Of a stretch of 64,000 nt of DNA, positions 1-9,117 are shown piece after piece. The stretch's first letter is position 1. Every line of letters starts with the position of its first letter. The position numbers and the translations under genes were made by a program. This DNA is from Bdellovibrionales bacterium (GTDB lineage Bacteria > Bdellovibrionota > Bdellovibrionia > Bdellovibrionales > JAKFYE01): the NCBI GenBank assembly GCA_021731045.1, contig JAKFYE010000013.1, positions 1 through 64,000 on the forward strand. The letters are read 5' to 3'. The notes beneath the pieces were generated by a model, which was given only the letters and a program-made list of their open reading frames with translations, made no database searches and was not told the origin of the DNA.

Positions 1-709
1 GGTCTTTACAGCGATCTCCGTTTTTATAAGTAAATGTGCACTGTCCACGATCTCTTAAAGTTACCTGTCGTGCGACAGATAAGTTCTTTCGGTTTTTTAG
101 CTTTTCAGATTTTTGTACTGGATCTTGCTTTTCAAGATAAATATCCAGCAGCACTTCAAGAGTTTCTTCAAGGCTTACAGACTTTCGCTTTTTTTGCGAT
201 TCAAGATCTTGCGCTCGTTTAAGTTTCTTACTTAATAATTCTGAAATACCAAGTTGTAGATTAAGTCTGTCTTCGCTTACAAACTTCATTCGTTCAGGGA
301 CAGCTTCTTTAGGACAAGCCTTAGCGACATAGTGTTCAAGTTTGCGCTGCGGCAGCTCAACTGCCATCTGCAGCCATTCTTTTTGATTACTTGAGGTGAG
401 CACAGGAGTAATCTTTCGAGCCTTTGACACGCTTAGAGCTCCAGATTCAATAATAGATTTAAGCTCCGGAACTTCTTTAGCCTTACGAGCAACGGTAATA
501 AAGTTAAACGCAACACTTTCTGAAAGCTTTAAGATATTAATGGCGTATTCATGAAGATTCTTACATTCAAAAAGATAATAAACCCGGTACTCATCTACTT
601 GTTGTAAAATATCAAGAAGCTCAGCTTCCACACGTTTATAACGCTCAACAACTCCAAGGGCTCTTTGATGAATCTCAAGCTGCATATTTTTTTCGAAAGA
701 ATCTGTCAT
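1..709 (-). CDS. HNH endonuclease-like protein (3' part missing)
   Basis: The gene starts at an ATG whose complement is 707-709, behind a good ribosome site (AAGGAGAG), and runs off the left edge after 236 codons. The N-terminal ~200 residues are helical and charged. The last visible residues, RDRGQCTFTYKNGDRC, are the start of an HNH nuclease domain of the type found in many copies in Bdellovibrio genomes. The catalytic HNH residues lie outside the window, so activity cannot be judged. Just before that motif the gene contains a near-palindrome (63-80) that encodes SVARQV. The target and cellular role are unknown. It could be a homing-type or DNA-processing nuclease. Confidence 0.8.
   Translation of the reverse strand, partial: MTDSFEKNMQLEIHQRALGVVERYKRVEAELLDILQQVDEYRVYYLFECKNLHEYAINILKLSESVAFNFITVARKAKEVPELKSIIESGALSVSKARKITPVLTSSNQKEWLQMAVELPQRKLEHYVAKACPKEAVPERMKFVSEDRLNLQLGISELLSKKLKRAQDLESQKKRKSVSLEETLEVLLDIYLEKQDPVQKSEKLKNRKNLSVARQVTLRDRGQCTFTYKNGDRCKD
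63..80. repeat. Near-palindrome inside the HNH gene
   Basis: The 18 bases read ACCTGTCGTGCGACAGAT. They differ at two positions from the perfect palindrome at 976-993. The site lies in frame in the HNH gene, immediately upstream of the start of the nuclease domain. Confidence 0.6.
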
Positions 710-975
710 GAAAAATCTCTCCTTACAAATCAGAAAGAAACCATAACATAGGTTTTAAAATATCAAGTTGATGAACATAAAACCCTCTTAACAACTCAAT
801 TCAAAACACATCTAAAACTTTATTACGCCATGGAGATTAAAAGATAAAAGCAAAACCACCAAAACAAAAGCCAGATGTATTTAAACTTTGCAATCAAACC
901 AATAAAAACAAAAAAACACGTCAAGTATTTTCTAGGTTGTGCCTCAAAAAAATTAAATTATTATTCTAAAAAATC

Positions 976-993
976 ACCTGTCGCGCGACAGGT
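976..993. repeat. 18-bp perfect palindrome
   Basis: The sequence ACCTGTCGCGCGACAGGT is a perfect inverted repeat with no loop. It matches the near-palindrome in the neighbouring HNH gene at 16 of 18 positions. It could be a protein binding site or a nuclease recognition site. Confidence 0.65.
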
Positions 994-1124
994 AAATAAT
1001 CTTTCCAACACCGAACTTCAAATCTTCACCCATCCTCAAATCTCAACCTCTCCCTCTCTAACTCCTCGTCACCAAAAACACGAAACATCTGACCCAAAAA
1101 ATATTTTACTTCATAACCCAGTGG

Positions 1125-1160
1125 GCGGCTGTTGGGGCTCCAGCGCCCCCTTGAAGCCGC
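1125..1160. other. Nested G+C-rich hairpin
   Basis: The outer stem GCGGCT (1125-1130) pairs with AGCCGC (1155-1160). The inner stem GGGGC (1134-1138) pairs with GCCCC (1145-1149) around a six-base loop. There is no adjacent T-tract, so it is not a classical terminator on either strand. Confidence 0.5.
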
Positions 1161-1215
1161 TTTGATCAACCTAATTAAAATATTTTTCCCCGCCTAAAAG
1201 TCGGCCCAAACGGAA

Positions 1216-1248
1216 CAGGCTCAAGGGCCCATTTAGGGTCCACGCCTG
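1216..1248. other. Hairpin downstream of kdsD
   Basis: CAGGC (1216-1220) pairs with GCCTG (1244-1248). Inside, GGGCCC (1225-1230) pairs with GGGTCC (1236-1241) with one mismatch, around the loop ATTTA. It lies about 30 bases past the kdsD stop codon and may protect or end the operon transcript. Confidence 0.4.
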
Positions 1249-1276
1249 CCCGCCAATCTTCCACTTAAAATTTACT

Positions 1277-2254
1277 CTAACGTATTTTAGCTTTTAAAAG
1301 ATCTTGAAGATGCAGCAAGCCGACTGGCTTATCTGAAGAGCGCGAACTCTCAACTACGAATAACGATTGAATCGAATGATTTTCCATCACGAATAAAGCA
1401 CGTTCCGCCATTTCATTAATATCGATCAACTTCGGATTTAAAGACATGATATCGGCTGCTTTTTCTTGCAACGGGTTTACGCTCTTATCGAGTCGACGAC
1501 GTAAATCTCCATCTGTAATCGTGCCCATTAAGCGGCCCTCATGATCGATCACGCCGGCAATGCCACGCACATGTTTCGCCGTCATTTTACCTATTACCGA
1601 TTTCATATCCTCATCTCGTCCGACCAATGCCAGTTCTTCTCCGGTGTGCATTAGATCTTTTACACGCGTGAGTAATCGTGCACCTAAACTTCCAGACGGA
1701 TGATACTCAGCAAAGTCTTCCGATTTAAATCCGCGACGTTTTAATAACGCCACGGCAAGAGCATCTCCCATTGCTAAAGTGGCCGTGGTACTAGCCGTCG
1801 GGGCTAAACCCAAAGGACATGCCTCTTCTTTTACACCTACATCTAAAACACACGTAGCCGCTTGGCCTAACGCACTTCCTGTTTTACCTGTGAAAGCGAT
1901 AAGCGGAATACCTTTTCGAGCAGCATAACTAATCAAATGACCAAGCTCTGAAGTTTCACCGCTATAACTCAAAGCTACAATTGCATCGCCTTTGGCAATC
2001 ATACCCAAATCACCATGACTACTTTCCGCAGGATGTACATAAATGGCAGGAGTTCCCGTACTACTGAGAGTCGCCGCAATTTTTCTAGCAATGATTCCAG
2101 ATTTTCCCATTCCCGTAATAATAACTTTACCGGTACACGCTTTAAGAATATCGAGAGCCGCAATAAAATTATCAGACACTTTGGATTTCAAATCCAAAAT
2201 CGCTTGCGCTTCAATATCAAATACGCGTTTGGCTTCTTCGAGATCTCGATTCAC
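1277..2254 (-). CDS. kdsD: Arabinose-5-phosphate isomerase (Kdo pathway)
   Basis: The 325-residue protein has an N-terminal SIS sugar-isomerase domain (about 30-180, with GMGKSGIIARKIAATLSSTG and the S-S-x-G-D stretch HPAESSHGDLG) followed by two CBS domains (about 205-320). This is the usual KdsD/KpsF layout and length. It converts ribulose-5-phosphate to arabinose-5-phosphate, the first step to Kdo for lipopolysaccharide. The start is GTG with AAGGA five bases upstream. It is the last gene of the engB-kdsB-pyrG-kdsD operon, 11 bases after pyrG. Confidence 0.94.
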   Translation of the reverse strand: MNRDLEEAKRVFDIEAQAILDLKSKVSDNFIAALDILKACTGKVIITGMGKSGIIARKIAATLSSTGTPAIYVHPAESSHGDLGMIAKGDAIVALSYSGETSELGHLISYAARKGIPLIAFTGKTGSALGQAATCVLDVGVKEEACPLGLAPTASTTATLAMGDALAVALLKRRGFKSEDFAEYHPSGSLGARLLTRVKDLMHTGEELALVGRDEDMKSVIGKMTAKHVRGIAGVIDHEGRLMGTITDGDLRRRLDKSVNPLQEKAADIMSLNPKLIDINEMAERALFVMENHSIQSLFVVESSRSSDKPVGLLHLQDLLKAKIR

Positions 2255-2265
2255 AGTGTTCCTTA

Positions 2266-4038
2266 TTAATTTCTATTTCGAAAAGCCGCATGCTTAACTG
2301 CGGCAGATTGCTTTGAGGACTTTCCCTTATTACTTTCACGACCTACATCTTGAGTCGCATCCTTAAGTTTTGAATGTTCTAGAGCCGCAGCAACGAAACT
2401 TTTAAATAATGGGTGTGGCTGGAGAGGTTTAGATTTAAATTCAGGGTGAAACTGCACGCCCAAAAACCAAGGATGATCGCGCAATTCTATAATCTCAACT
2501 AAATCACGCTCTTCGCAAATTCCAGATAAGGTCATGCCATGTTTTTCAAATAGCTGACGATACTGATTGTTAAACTCATAGCGATGGCGATGGCGTTCAG
2601 AAACCGCATTCTTTCCGTAAACTTGAAGCGCTAATGTATTTTTTTGAAGCTTACAATTATAAGCACCCAAGCGCATCGTGCCGCCTTTTTGCTTACCTTT
2701 TTGATCTTGCATAATATCAATCACAAAGTTTCGGGAGTTCAATTGCTTATTGGATTTGTCAAATTCACGTGAGGTTGCATCTTTAATGCCGCACATGTGA
2801 CGAGCAAATTCGATACTCGCCAATTGCATTCCTAGACAAATGCCAAAAAATGGAATTTTATTTTTGCGAGCAAATTCGATCGCCTTAATTTTACCCTCAA
2901 TACCGCGTTCGCCAAAACCGCCCGGAACTAAAATCGCATCGACTCCCGAGAGAGCAACGGCCACGTTCTTGTCCGTTAAAGTTTCGGAGTTTACATATAT
3001 ACAATTTACTTTGGAATTGTTCGCAATACCTCCGTGAACGAGAGCTTCGTTCAAAGACTTGTAGCTTTCTTTAAGATCCACATATTTTCCAACCACACCG
3101 ATCGTAATTTCGCGCGCAGGCTTTTTCAAAATACGAATCATTTTTTCCCAACCTTCAAGGTCAGGTTCGTGTGTTTCAATTCCTAAACGTGCGCAAACTT
3201 TTTTATCAAAACCTTCACGATACAAAAGTAACGGCACCTCATAAATCGTCAACACATCGTACGCTGGAATCACATTCTCTGGACGTACGCTACAAAACAA
3301 ACCAATCTTTGCTCGCATGTCTTCTGGTAAAGGTTTTTCACTGCGACAAATTAAAAAATCAGGTTGAATCCCCTCTTCGCGTAATTCTTTAACAGAGTGT
3401 TGTGTCGGTTTACTTTTGGCTTCACCTGCGGCCGCGATATACGGAATGTATGTAACATGAACGTAAAGTGTATTTTCAATTCCTTCATCCACGCGCATTT
3501 GGCGAATCGCTTCAATAAAAGGTAAGCTTTCGATATCGCCCACCGTTCCGCCGATTTCTACTAACGTAACTTCTGCACCTTGAGCCACATCATAAATTCG
3601 GGCTTTGATTTCATCTGTCACGTGCGGAATCACCTGCACCGTTCCGCCCAAATAATCGCCACGACGTTCTTTGGCAATGACAGTTTCGTAAATCTGTCCA
3701 GTCGAAACACTATTCGCCCTGGTCGTGACGGGCGTCGTAAACCGCTCATAGTGACCTAAATCTAAATCTGTTTCAGCTCCGTCTTCAGTGACATACACTT
3801 CGCCATGTTGAAACGGAGACATCGTTCCTGGATCCACATTAATATACGGATCAAACTTCATAATTGAAACTTTAAGTCCCCGAGCTTCGAGCAATGCACC
3901 TAATGCCGCCGTAGATAAACCTTTGCCGACCGACGACACAACTCCACCCGTTATAAAAATAAATTTGGGAGTCAGTGGTCTAAATGCCGACCCTGATTTA
4001 CGACCAGACTTTGAAAATGCTTTTCCATTTTTTTTCAT
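2266..4038 (-). CDS. pyrG: CTP synthase
   Basis: This enzyme makes CTP from UTP, ATP and glutamine. The N-terminal synthetase domain carries [14 protein letters not shown] (about 28-41) and [16 protein letters not shown]. The C-terminal glutamine amidotransferase domain carries the nucleophile motif FFGICLGMQ and GVQFHPEF. At 590 residues it is longer than the usual ~540, through a basic N-terminal extension of about 23 residues and a Lys/Ser-rich tail of about 30. It overlaps kdsB by four bases (ATGA-type coupling). This fits the need for CTP in CMP-Kdo formation. Confidence 0.97.
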   Translation of the reverse strand: MKKNGKAFSKSGRKSGSAFRPLTPKFIFITGGVVSSVGKGLSTAALGALLEARGLKVSIMKFDPYINVDPGTMSPFQHGEVYVTEDGAETDLDLGHYERFTTPVTTRANSVSTGQIYETVIAKERRGDYLGGTVQVIPHVTDEIKARIYDVAQGAEVTLVEIGGTVGDIESLPFIEAIRQMRVDEGIENTLYVHVTYIPYIAAAGEAKSKPTQHSVKELREEGIQPDFLICRSEKPLPEDMRAKIGLFCSVRPENVIPAYDVLTIYEVPLLLYREGFDKKVCARLGIETHEPDLEGWEKMIRILKKPAREITIGVVGKYVDLKESYKSLNEALVHGGIANNSKVNCIYVNSETLTDKNVAVALSGVDAILVPGGFGERGIEGKIKAIEFARKNKIPFFGICLGMQLASIEFARHMCGIKDATSREFDKSNKQLNSRNFVIDIMQDQKGKQKGGTMRLGAYNCKLQKNTLALQVYGKNAVSERHRHRYEFNNQYRQLFEKHGMTLSGICEERDLVEIIELRDHPWFLGVQFHPEFKSKPLQPHPLFKSFVAAALEHSKLKDATQDVGRESNKGKSSKQSAAVKHAAFRNRN

Positions 4039-4778
4039 TTTTTATTTCCTAATGATCGTAGCTTAGCCTCAACTTTTATCACATCTTCGGGCGTGTCAAC
4101 ACCCCAACTTTCAAGCTCTGTACGCACCACCTTGATTTTAGCTCCAAGGTAAAGCGCACGTAATTGCTCTAAGCCCTCAGCCAACTCTATTGGAACGGGT
4201 TTTTGCTGACAAAATCGTCCCAAAAACGCTTTACGGTAGGCGTATATTCCGACATGCTTGAGGCTTATATACCGCGTCAGATCCTGAACGCCTCGAGAGT
4301 ACGGTAAGGGGAACCGACTAAAATAAATCGCCTCATCCAGATGATTGAGCAAAATTTTAGCGCTGCTACTGCTTTCAAGTGCTTCAGCCGTCATCGGCCT
4401 TCCCAGAGTCGCCATTTCGGCTTCGGGATGATCAATCATAGACTGTACCAGCGCATCGAGGGCTGAGGCTTCAATTAAAGGTTCATCGCCCTGAATACTT
4501 AAAGCAATATCACATGCAAGATTTTGAACGACAGCCCATACTCGATCACTACCTGACGGCAAATCAGGATCTGTCATCACTGCCGTCACTCCCGATTTTT
4601 TTGCAAGCTCCGCGATGACCGTGTCATCGGTCGCGACGATCACTTCCGAAATTAATTTTGATTGAAGAGATCGCTCAATCACCCAAGTTAACAGCGGTTT
4701 ACCCAATATTGAAACCAACGGTTTACCCGGAAATCGAGTCGACCCATACCGAGCAGGAATAACGCCGATGACTTTCAC
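4035..4778 (-). CDS. kdsB: 3-deoxy-manno-octulosonate cytidylyltransferase
   Basis: KdsB activates Kdo with CTP to CMP-Kdo for lipid A-core assembly in the cytoplasm. The family signature [15 protein letters not shown] stands at residues 6-20, and [10 protein letters not shown] lies mid-protein. The length, 247 residues, is typical. The start is GTG with GGGAG seven bases upstream and overlaps the stop of the upstream small membrane gene (GTGA). It sits between that gene and pyrG in the same operon. Confidence 0.96.
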   Translation of the reverse strand: MKVIGVIPARYGSTRFPGKPLVSILGKPLLTWVIERSLQSKLISEVIVATDDTVIAELAKKSGVTAVMTDPDLPSGSDRVWAVVQNLACDIALSIQGDEPLIEASALDALVQSMIDHPEAEMATLGRPMTAEALESSSSAKILLNHLDEAIYFSRFPLPYSRGVQDLTRYISLKHVGIYAYRKAFLGRFCQQKPVPIELAEGLEQLRALYLGAKIKVVRTELESWGVDTPEDVIKVEAKLRSLGNKK

Positions 4779-5014
4779 AAATATACTCCCAATTTACCTT
4801 GAAGTTTTAAAACCGAAATCCAAACTCCGACTAAGAAGCAAGATAAAAATAAAGCAATCGCAATCAACGTTGCGAGACTCGAATGAAACAATGCAGGCGT
4901 ATTCACAGATTTTTTTATTACAAGTTCAGGACGGAGCCAAATAAGTAAATTTAAAACGACTAATACCGAAATAAAAAAAGCCCCCACTAGAAGAAATATA
5001 ACATCACGATTCAA
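4775..5014 (-). CDS. Small protein with two membrane segments
   Basis: The 79-residue protein has two clear hydrophobic helices (about 5-27 and 47-70) joined by a short polar stretch, so both ends probably lie on the same side of the inner membrane. I do not recognise a family. It starts at TTG behind GGAG, follows engB by 21 bases and overlaps kdsB by four. Translation is therefore likely coupled to the Kdo genes, but its function is unknown. Confidence 0.7.
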   Translation of the reverse strand: MNRDVIFLLVGAFFISVLVVLNLLIWLRPELVIKKSVNTPALFHSSLATLIAIALFLSCFLVGVWISVLKLQGKLGVYL

Positions 5015-5035
5015 TCCAAAATCTCCATTAGTTTA

Positions 5036-5662
5036 TCAATCAAACTTTTCCATTAAACTTTTAGGTTTTTCTAAATTTGGCTTTACCCAACTCGCATAGA
5101 CAAACTCTTCGATCGCTTTCATGCCTACGCGTTTAGGCGACGACGTAAAGAAAATATTTTTTAACTTAGAGGTTTTCCGAACTCTTTGCTCGGCCTTTGC
5201 TAGCTCATTCTTGGTAAGCTTATCAATTTTAGTAGCGATGAGTGCTACCGGAACATTGAGTTGCTCGAGCCACTTGCACAGCATGATTTCATCTTGCCCC
5301 CAATCACGACGTACATCCATGATCAAAAGCACGCCCACAAGTATCGGCCGCTGCTCAAGATAATCCTCAACCAAATTACGCCAAGTTCTTTGCTCATCAC
5401 CACTGCGTGCGGAGTATCCATAACCAGGCATGTCCACAATACGGTAACTCTCGCCTACTTCAAAAAAATTAAGAAGCGTTGTCTTTCCAGGCATCGAGCT
5501 CGTTTTTGCTATGTCTGAGCTTGCTAGCGCATTTAAAAATGAAGATTTACCTGCATTCGAACGCCCGGCTAACGCAATTTCGCATTTTATTGGCGGTGGA
5601 TAATCATGATACGCAGCCGCGCTTTTTATAAATACAGTTTTAATAGCCCATCCTCCGCGCAA
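5036..5662 (-). CDS. engB: Ribosome-biogenesis GTPase EngB/YsxC
   Basis: EngB is an essential GTPase of the TrmE-Era group that acts in 50S assembly. All G motifs are present: G1 GRSNAGKSSF, G2/G3 around the conserved T and DMPGYGYS, G4 ATKIDKL and G5 near FFTSSPK. The length of about 205 residues is normal. The start is uncertain. TTG at 5662 has no ribosome site, whereas an ATT at 5644 lies seven bases behind GGAGG. It is the first gene of the operon reading through kdsD. Confidence 0.93.
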   Translation of the reverse strand: MRGGWAIKTVFIKSAAAYHDYPPPIKCEIALAGRSNAGKSSFLNALASSDIAKTSSMPGKTTLLNFFEVGESYRIVDMPGYGYSARSGDEQRTWRNLVEDYLEQRPILVGVLLIMDVRRDWGQDEIMLCKWLEQLNVPVALIATKIDKLTKNELAKAEQRVRKTSKLKNIFFTSSPKRVGMKAIEEFVYASWVKPNLEKPKSLMEKFD

Positions 5663-5672
5663 GAGTTTTCAT
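5640..5672 (-). other. Possible leader peptide overlapping the engB start
   Basis: An ATG at 5672 opens a ten-residue frame, MKTLARRMGY, that ends in a TAA overlapping the candidate ATT start of engB. It could couple or restrain engB translation. It has no strong ribosome site of its own, so this is tentative. Confidence 0.25.
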
Positions 5673-5904
5673 GTCGTTGACTCCTACGATTATCCGGTTT
5701 TGTCCGAATCTTAGGACCGACTTTTTGAGTCGTCGGACCCTTTGTCACTCGCCTTTTAATTTTCGCCCAGCGTACCACGAAAATACCATAAATTTTAATA
5801 CTTTATGAGTCCTTTAAAAATCCTACCTACAGGCATACGATTTGAAGTGGCCCTGCCTACTAAACAAGAGCGGACAATTACGTTTGTTCTTAATCGGAGG
5901 TCCC

Positions 5905-7194
5905 ATGTCCACACAAAGAATCCCGGCTCAAAACCCTAAAGTGGTTGAAAAAGCCTATCTTATCTCTGCCGAAAACTCTGGCACCCAAGCCCTGGAGCTT
6001 GGTGAATTTTTAACAATCGGTCGCGACAATCACAGCGATTTGGAGCTAGCAGATCCCTTTGTTTCCACTCGTCATGCGAGAATCGAAAAAAAGCCTGAGG
6101 GTTTTTTAATTCGCGATCTCAGAAGTCAAAATGGCAGCTTTGTTAACGGTTTACGCGTCGTAGAAGCCTATTTAAATGTTGGCGATCGCTTGCGATTTGG
6201 GCAACGCGAATTTATTTTTCAAACCGATGCTATGCAAACGCCCAACGATCCTCTTTTAAAAAGTAAAAACGAAGAGTGGGCTCAACATTTAAAAAGTCTC
6301 CCGCTTTTTGCTCGTACGGATTTGCCCGTACTACTCTTAGGCGCATCCGGAACCGGCAAAGAAGTTCTCGCAAAACTCACACACGCACATTCAACCCGTG
6401 CAAGCGGACCATTTGTAAGCGTGAATTGTAGTGCTTTAAGTGAAAGTCTTATTGAAAGCGAACTTTTCGGTCATACTCGCGGAAGTTTTACAGGCGCCAC
6501 TCACGATCGCAAAGGCGCATTTGAATCGGCACGTGGAGGCACACTCTTTTTAGATGAGATTGGAGATCTTCCATTACCGCTTCAACCAAAGCTTCTGCGC
6601 GCACTAGAAAATCGAGAAATCCGTCCTGTAGGGAGTGATCGCAATATCACAACGAACGTGAGAATCATCGCCGCCACTCATAAAAATTTAGCCCAACTTG
6701 TGCAACAAGGGCTGTTTCGCGCAGATTTATTCTTTCGATTGCATGTCATTCGCCTTACATTACCGGCACTTAAAGATCGTATGGAGGATTTTGAAACTAT
6801 TTTGTATAGCTTTGCACGTGAAATGCGCGTGAGATTCTCTTTCGATGCCATTCAGAGTATGAAGCTTCATCCGTGGCCAGGAAACATTCGTGAGCTCAAA
6901 AATATGGTTTCGCGCGCTTCGGCACTCTTTCCGAACGAACATTTGCAAGCCGAACATTTAAAACTTATCTTAGATGCTCCTCAAGCTACAACCTTGGATT
7001 TAGGTCGGCATGTTGAGGGTCGTCCTTTGATTCGCGAAATTGAAAGAGAATTAATTATTCAAAAATTAATTGATAATAGCGGAAATCAAAGAAAGACCGC
7101 CCTTGATCTTGGCTTACCAAAGAGCACCTTACATGATCGTATTAAAACCTACGCGATTAATATTGAAAATGTGTTGAAGGGTGAACGTAGTTAA
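5905..7194 (+). CDS. FHA-domain sigma-54-dependent transcription activator
   Basis: The start at 5905 is chosen because GGAGG lies just upstream. An in-frame ATG at 5842 has no such site. The 429-residue protein has an N-terminal FHA domain (about 15-100, phosphothreonine binding: TIGR, STRHARI and SQNGSFVNG). An AAA+ domain follows (Walker A GASGTGKE near 146, Walker [10 protein letters not shown]). The C-terminal Fis-type helix-turn-helix contains [18 protein letters not shown]. The sigma-54 contact loop reads GSFTGA instead of GAFTGA. Proteins of this type activate sigma-54 promoters in response to Ser/Thr kinase signals. Target genes are unknown. Confidence 0.92.
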   Translation: MSTQRIPAQNPKVVEKAYLISAENSGTQALELGEFLTIGRDNHSDLELADPFVSTRHARIEKKPEGFLIRDLRSQNGSFVNGLRVVEAYLNVGDRLRFGQREFIFQTDAMQTPNDPLLKSKNEEWAQHLKSLPLFARTDLPVLLLGASGTGKEVLAKLTHAHSTRASGPFVSVNCSALSESLIESELFGHTRGSFTGATHDRKGAFESARGGTLFLDEIGDLPLPLQPKLLRALENREIRPVGSDRNITTNVRIIAATHKNLAQLVQQGLFRADLFFRLHVIRLTLPALKDRMEDFETILYSFAREMRVRFSFDAIQSMKLHPWPGNIRELKNMVSRASALFPNEHLQAEHLKLILDAPQATTLDLGRHVEGRPLIREIERELIIQKLIDNSGNQRKTALDLGLPKSTLHDRIKTYAINIENVLKGERS

Positions 7195-8340
7195 TCAAGG
7201 TTTCATTAAAATATCATCTATATAAACATTCTTTACCAGGCCTGTATTTAGGATGGCGCTCATTTCTCTCCGCAGGCCTTCTTTGAAGGCCTGCTTTCCC
7301 GAAGCCGTGACAATTTGGTCGTAATTGAACTCTTCTAAAACTCGTTGTGCTATATCGCGCATTTCTTTTTCACGATCCTTCATTTCGATAGCCGCCTCTC
7401 GGCTTGTCACTTCAAAATAAAGTCTGACCGCCACCATAGGATTTTGGCTCGAGCTTTCTGAGGGTTTAATATTCACGATCACTTTATCTAGCAAAACCAC
7501 AAACTCGGGATACAAACCCTCTTCGCTCAAAGGCACAAAGGTTTTATTAGAAAATTCAACACCTTGAGAGTAATTAGCAAAATTCTCATGATAAGGATCT
7601 TTTGTTAACGACGTAAATGAAATCTGAGTTTTTAATAGAAAGCCGATACCGCCCAGAATACATAACAACATAAATACAATTAATTTTTGTATTTTAGTAA
7701 AGGAGGTGACTGTTGCGCGGATTTTTTGAAAGCCAGTTTTTATTGCTGCAAATATAAGACCTAATATTTTTTTAGCATCTTCTTTTAAAAACTTTATTAG
7801 ATACTTATGAGTCTGAACCGGAAGACTCGTAAGAAACTTAGCACTATGGGCATATTTTTTCTGTACATCTTTTTTAAAACTAGAAAAAAGACTGAGTTTC
7901 TTTGGTAACTCATCTGAAACGCTTTGCTCAAGCTCACTAGTAAAATCGGATTCAGATAAATTGATGTTTTTACCAATCAAATCCTTACCGGCTTCTCGTA
8001 ATATAGATAATTCGTTTTCAAATTCGGGCATTTCTTTTTTTATCAACGCATCTAAGTCATCAAACGACATACTCATATCGCCATTATTGTTTTTAATGAC
8101 GGGAGGGATCGTACTGGTATTGTTATAATTTATTTCTACTTTGGCTGCTTTGGCTTTAGGATCGGTAAGTGAGGGGGGCTTTGGAGTTAGGTTCAGAGTT
8201 GGATTAACTTCTACCGAACCCTCTACACGAGAATCCAGCGGTTGGAAGAGTTGTACATCTTGATCCAGCTCTCGTTTGAGTGTAGCCTCAATCTCTTTAA
8301 TTTTTTTGTCCTGCAATTTTTTATCTTGATCTTCAGCCAA
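7195..8340 (-). CDS. FliL-like single-pass membrane protein
   Basis: The 381-residue protein has a long acidic, low-complexity cytoplasmic N-terminus (1-215), one membrane helix (about 219-236) and a C-terminal domain of about 130 residues resembling FliL. That domain has a beta-rich start and then charged helices such as AAIEMKDREKEMRDIAQRVL. FliL sits at the stator ring of the flagellar motor. No other motor gene is nearby, so this may be a FliL paralogue with another role. Its stop codon abuts the stop of the convergent activator gene with no base between. Confidence 0.65.
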   Translation of the reverse strand: MAEDQDKKLQDKKIKEIEATLKRELDQDVQLFQPLDSRVEGSVEVNPTLNLTPKPPSLTDPKAKAAKVEINYNNTSTIPPVIKNNNGDMSMSFDDLDALIKKEMPEFENELSILREAGKDLIGKNINLSESDFTSELEQSVSDELPKKLSLFSSFKKDVQKKYAHSAKFLTSLPVQTHKYLIKFLKEDAKKILGLIFAAIKTGFQKIRATVTSFTKIQKLIVFMLLCILGGIGFLLKTQISFTSLTKDPYHENFANYSQGVEFSNKTFVPLSEEGLYPEFVVLLDKVIVNIKPSESSSQNPMVAVRLYFEVTSREAAIEMKDREKEMRDIAQRVLEEFNYDQIVTASGKQAFKEGLRREMSAILNTGLVKNVYIDDILMKP

Positions 8341-8490
8341 ATCGAATCCTTATCTGCTTATACCCTACTCGACCAAAGACAGAACCTTCGAATACCATCT
8401 TGATTAGTATGACAAAGACTTTATGTTTTCTAAAACAAAAAACTGTAAACTTTATGAACGATTTCTCCGAAATTACCCTTGGAGGGTTGT

Positions 8491-9087
8491 ATGAAGCTTG
8501 TAAAACTCACTTTGGTACTCATAAGCATAGGACTTTCGGCGTGTGCAATCGTAAGTCGTCACTCTTCGACCGATTATGCAGATTCGAGATTTGATGAAGA
8601 AAGCCGCACAGTGCTGGATTCTGAAAAAGCGCGTAATCTCTCACCTCAAGAACGCGAAGCTCTTGAAGACCGTCTCACTCTCAATCGTTTAGAAAAAATG
8701 ATTCGAACTTCTGAAGAGCGCACTCAGTACAATAACTATAAGTCGTCACTCGAAAACGATCGCGAGCGTATTGAATTCTTGGCTCTAGACGGTACACGCG
8801 CACGTGAGCGTTATTTACAAAATAAAGGTTATTCGTCATCACCGACTCGTCACCGCCGCGATATTTCGTCTCTTATCGAACAGAACGACATTGCTGTGGG
8901 CATGGCTCGCGAAGCGGTACGAGAAAGTTGGGGCGATCCTGAAAGCGTGGAGGTTGCCGGTCGACGCGACTCCGGCAATGAGCGTTGGCGCTATACCGAA
9001 TACGTCACCACTCCTGAAGGTTATCAACAGGAGCAGCGACTTCTCTACTTCGAACAAGGTCGTCTTGTCGGTTGGGAAAAATACTAG
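8491..9087 (+). CDS. Lipoprotein with SmpA/BamE-like C-terminus
   Basis: Translation most likely starts at 8491, four bases after GGAGGG, giving 198 residues. The first 18 residues form a lipoprotein signal ending in LSAC with Cys18 as the lipidation site. The middle is charged and helical. The last ~65 residues (GMAREAVRESWGDP, then a W-rich strand and YFEQGRLVGWEKY) resemble the small SmpA/OmlA fold used by BamE. An outer-membrane assembly role is possible but not shown. Confidence 0.7.
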   Translation: MKLVKLTLVLISIGLSACAIVSRHSSTDYADSRFDEESRTVLDSEKARNLSPQEREALEDRLTLNRLEKMIRTSEERTQYNNYKSSLENDRERIEFLALDGTRARERYLQNKGYSSSPTRHRRDISSLIEQNDIAVGMAREAVRESWGDPESVEVAGRRDSGNERWRYTEYVTTPEGYQQEQRLLYFEQGRLVGWEKY

Positions 9088-9117
9088 TCTGTATCCGACT
9101 AATATTTAATTTTTTAT

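Larger units (their letters stand above)
710..1276. other. Intergenic region with palindrome and hairpins
   Basis: About 570 bases lie between the divergent-side start of the HNH gene and the end of kdsD. The left half is very A/T rich. The right half holds an 18-bp palindrome (976-993), a nested G+C-rich hairpin (1125-1160) and another hairpin (1216-1248). A 96-codon open frame on the plus strand (875-1165) crosses the palindrome and the hairpin; it has no ribosome site or recognisable domain, and I do not call it a gene. The hairpins lie downstream of kdsD and could act at the 3' end of that operon's mRNA. Confidence 0.5.

Noticed and set aside
875-1165. 96-codon open frame through the palindrome and hairpin
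   Set aside because: No ribosome site, low-complexity basic composition and no domain; the frame is better explained by structured intergenic DNA.
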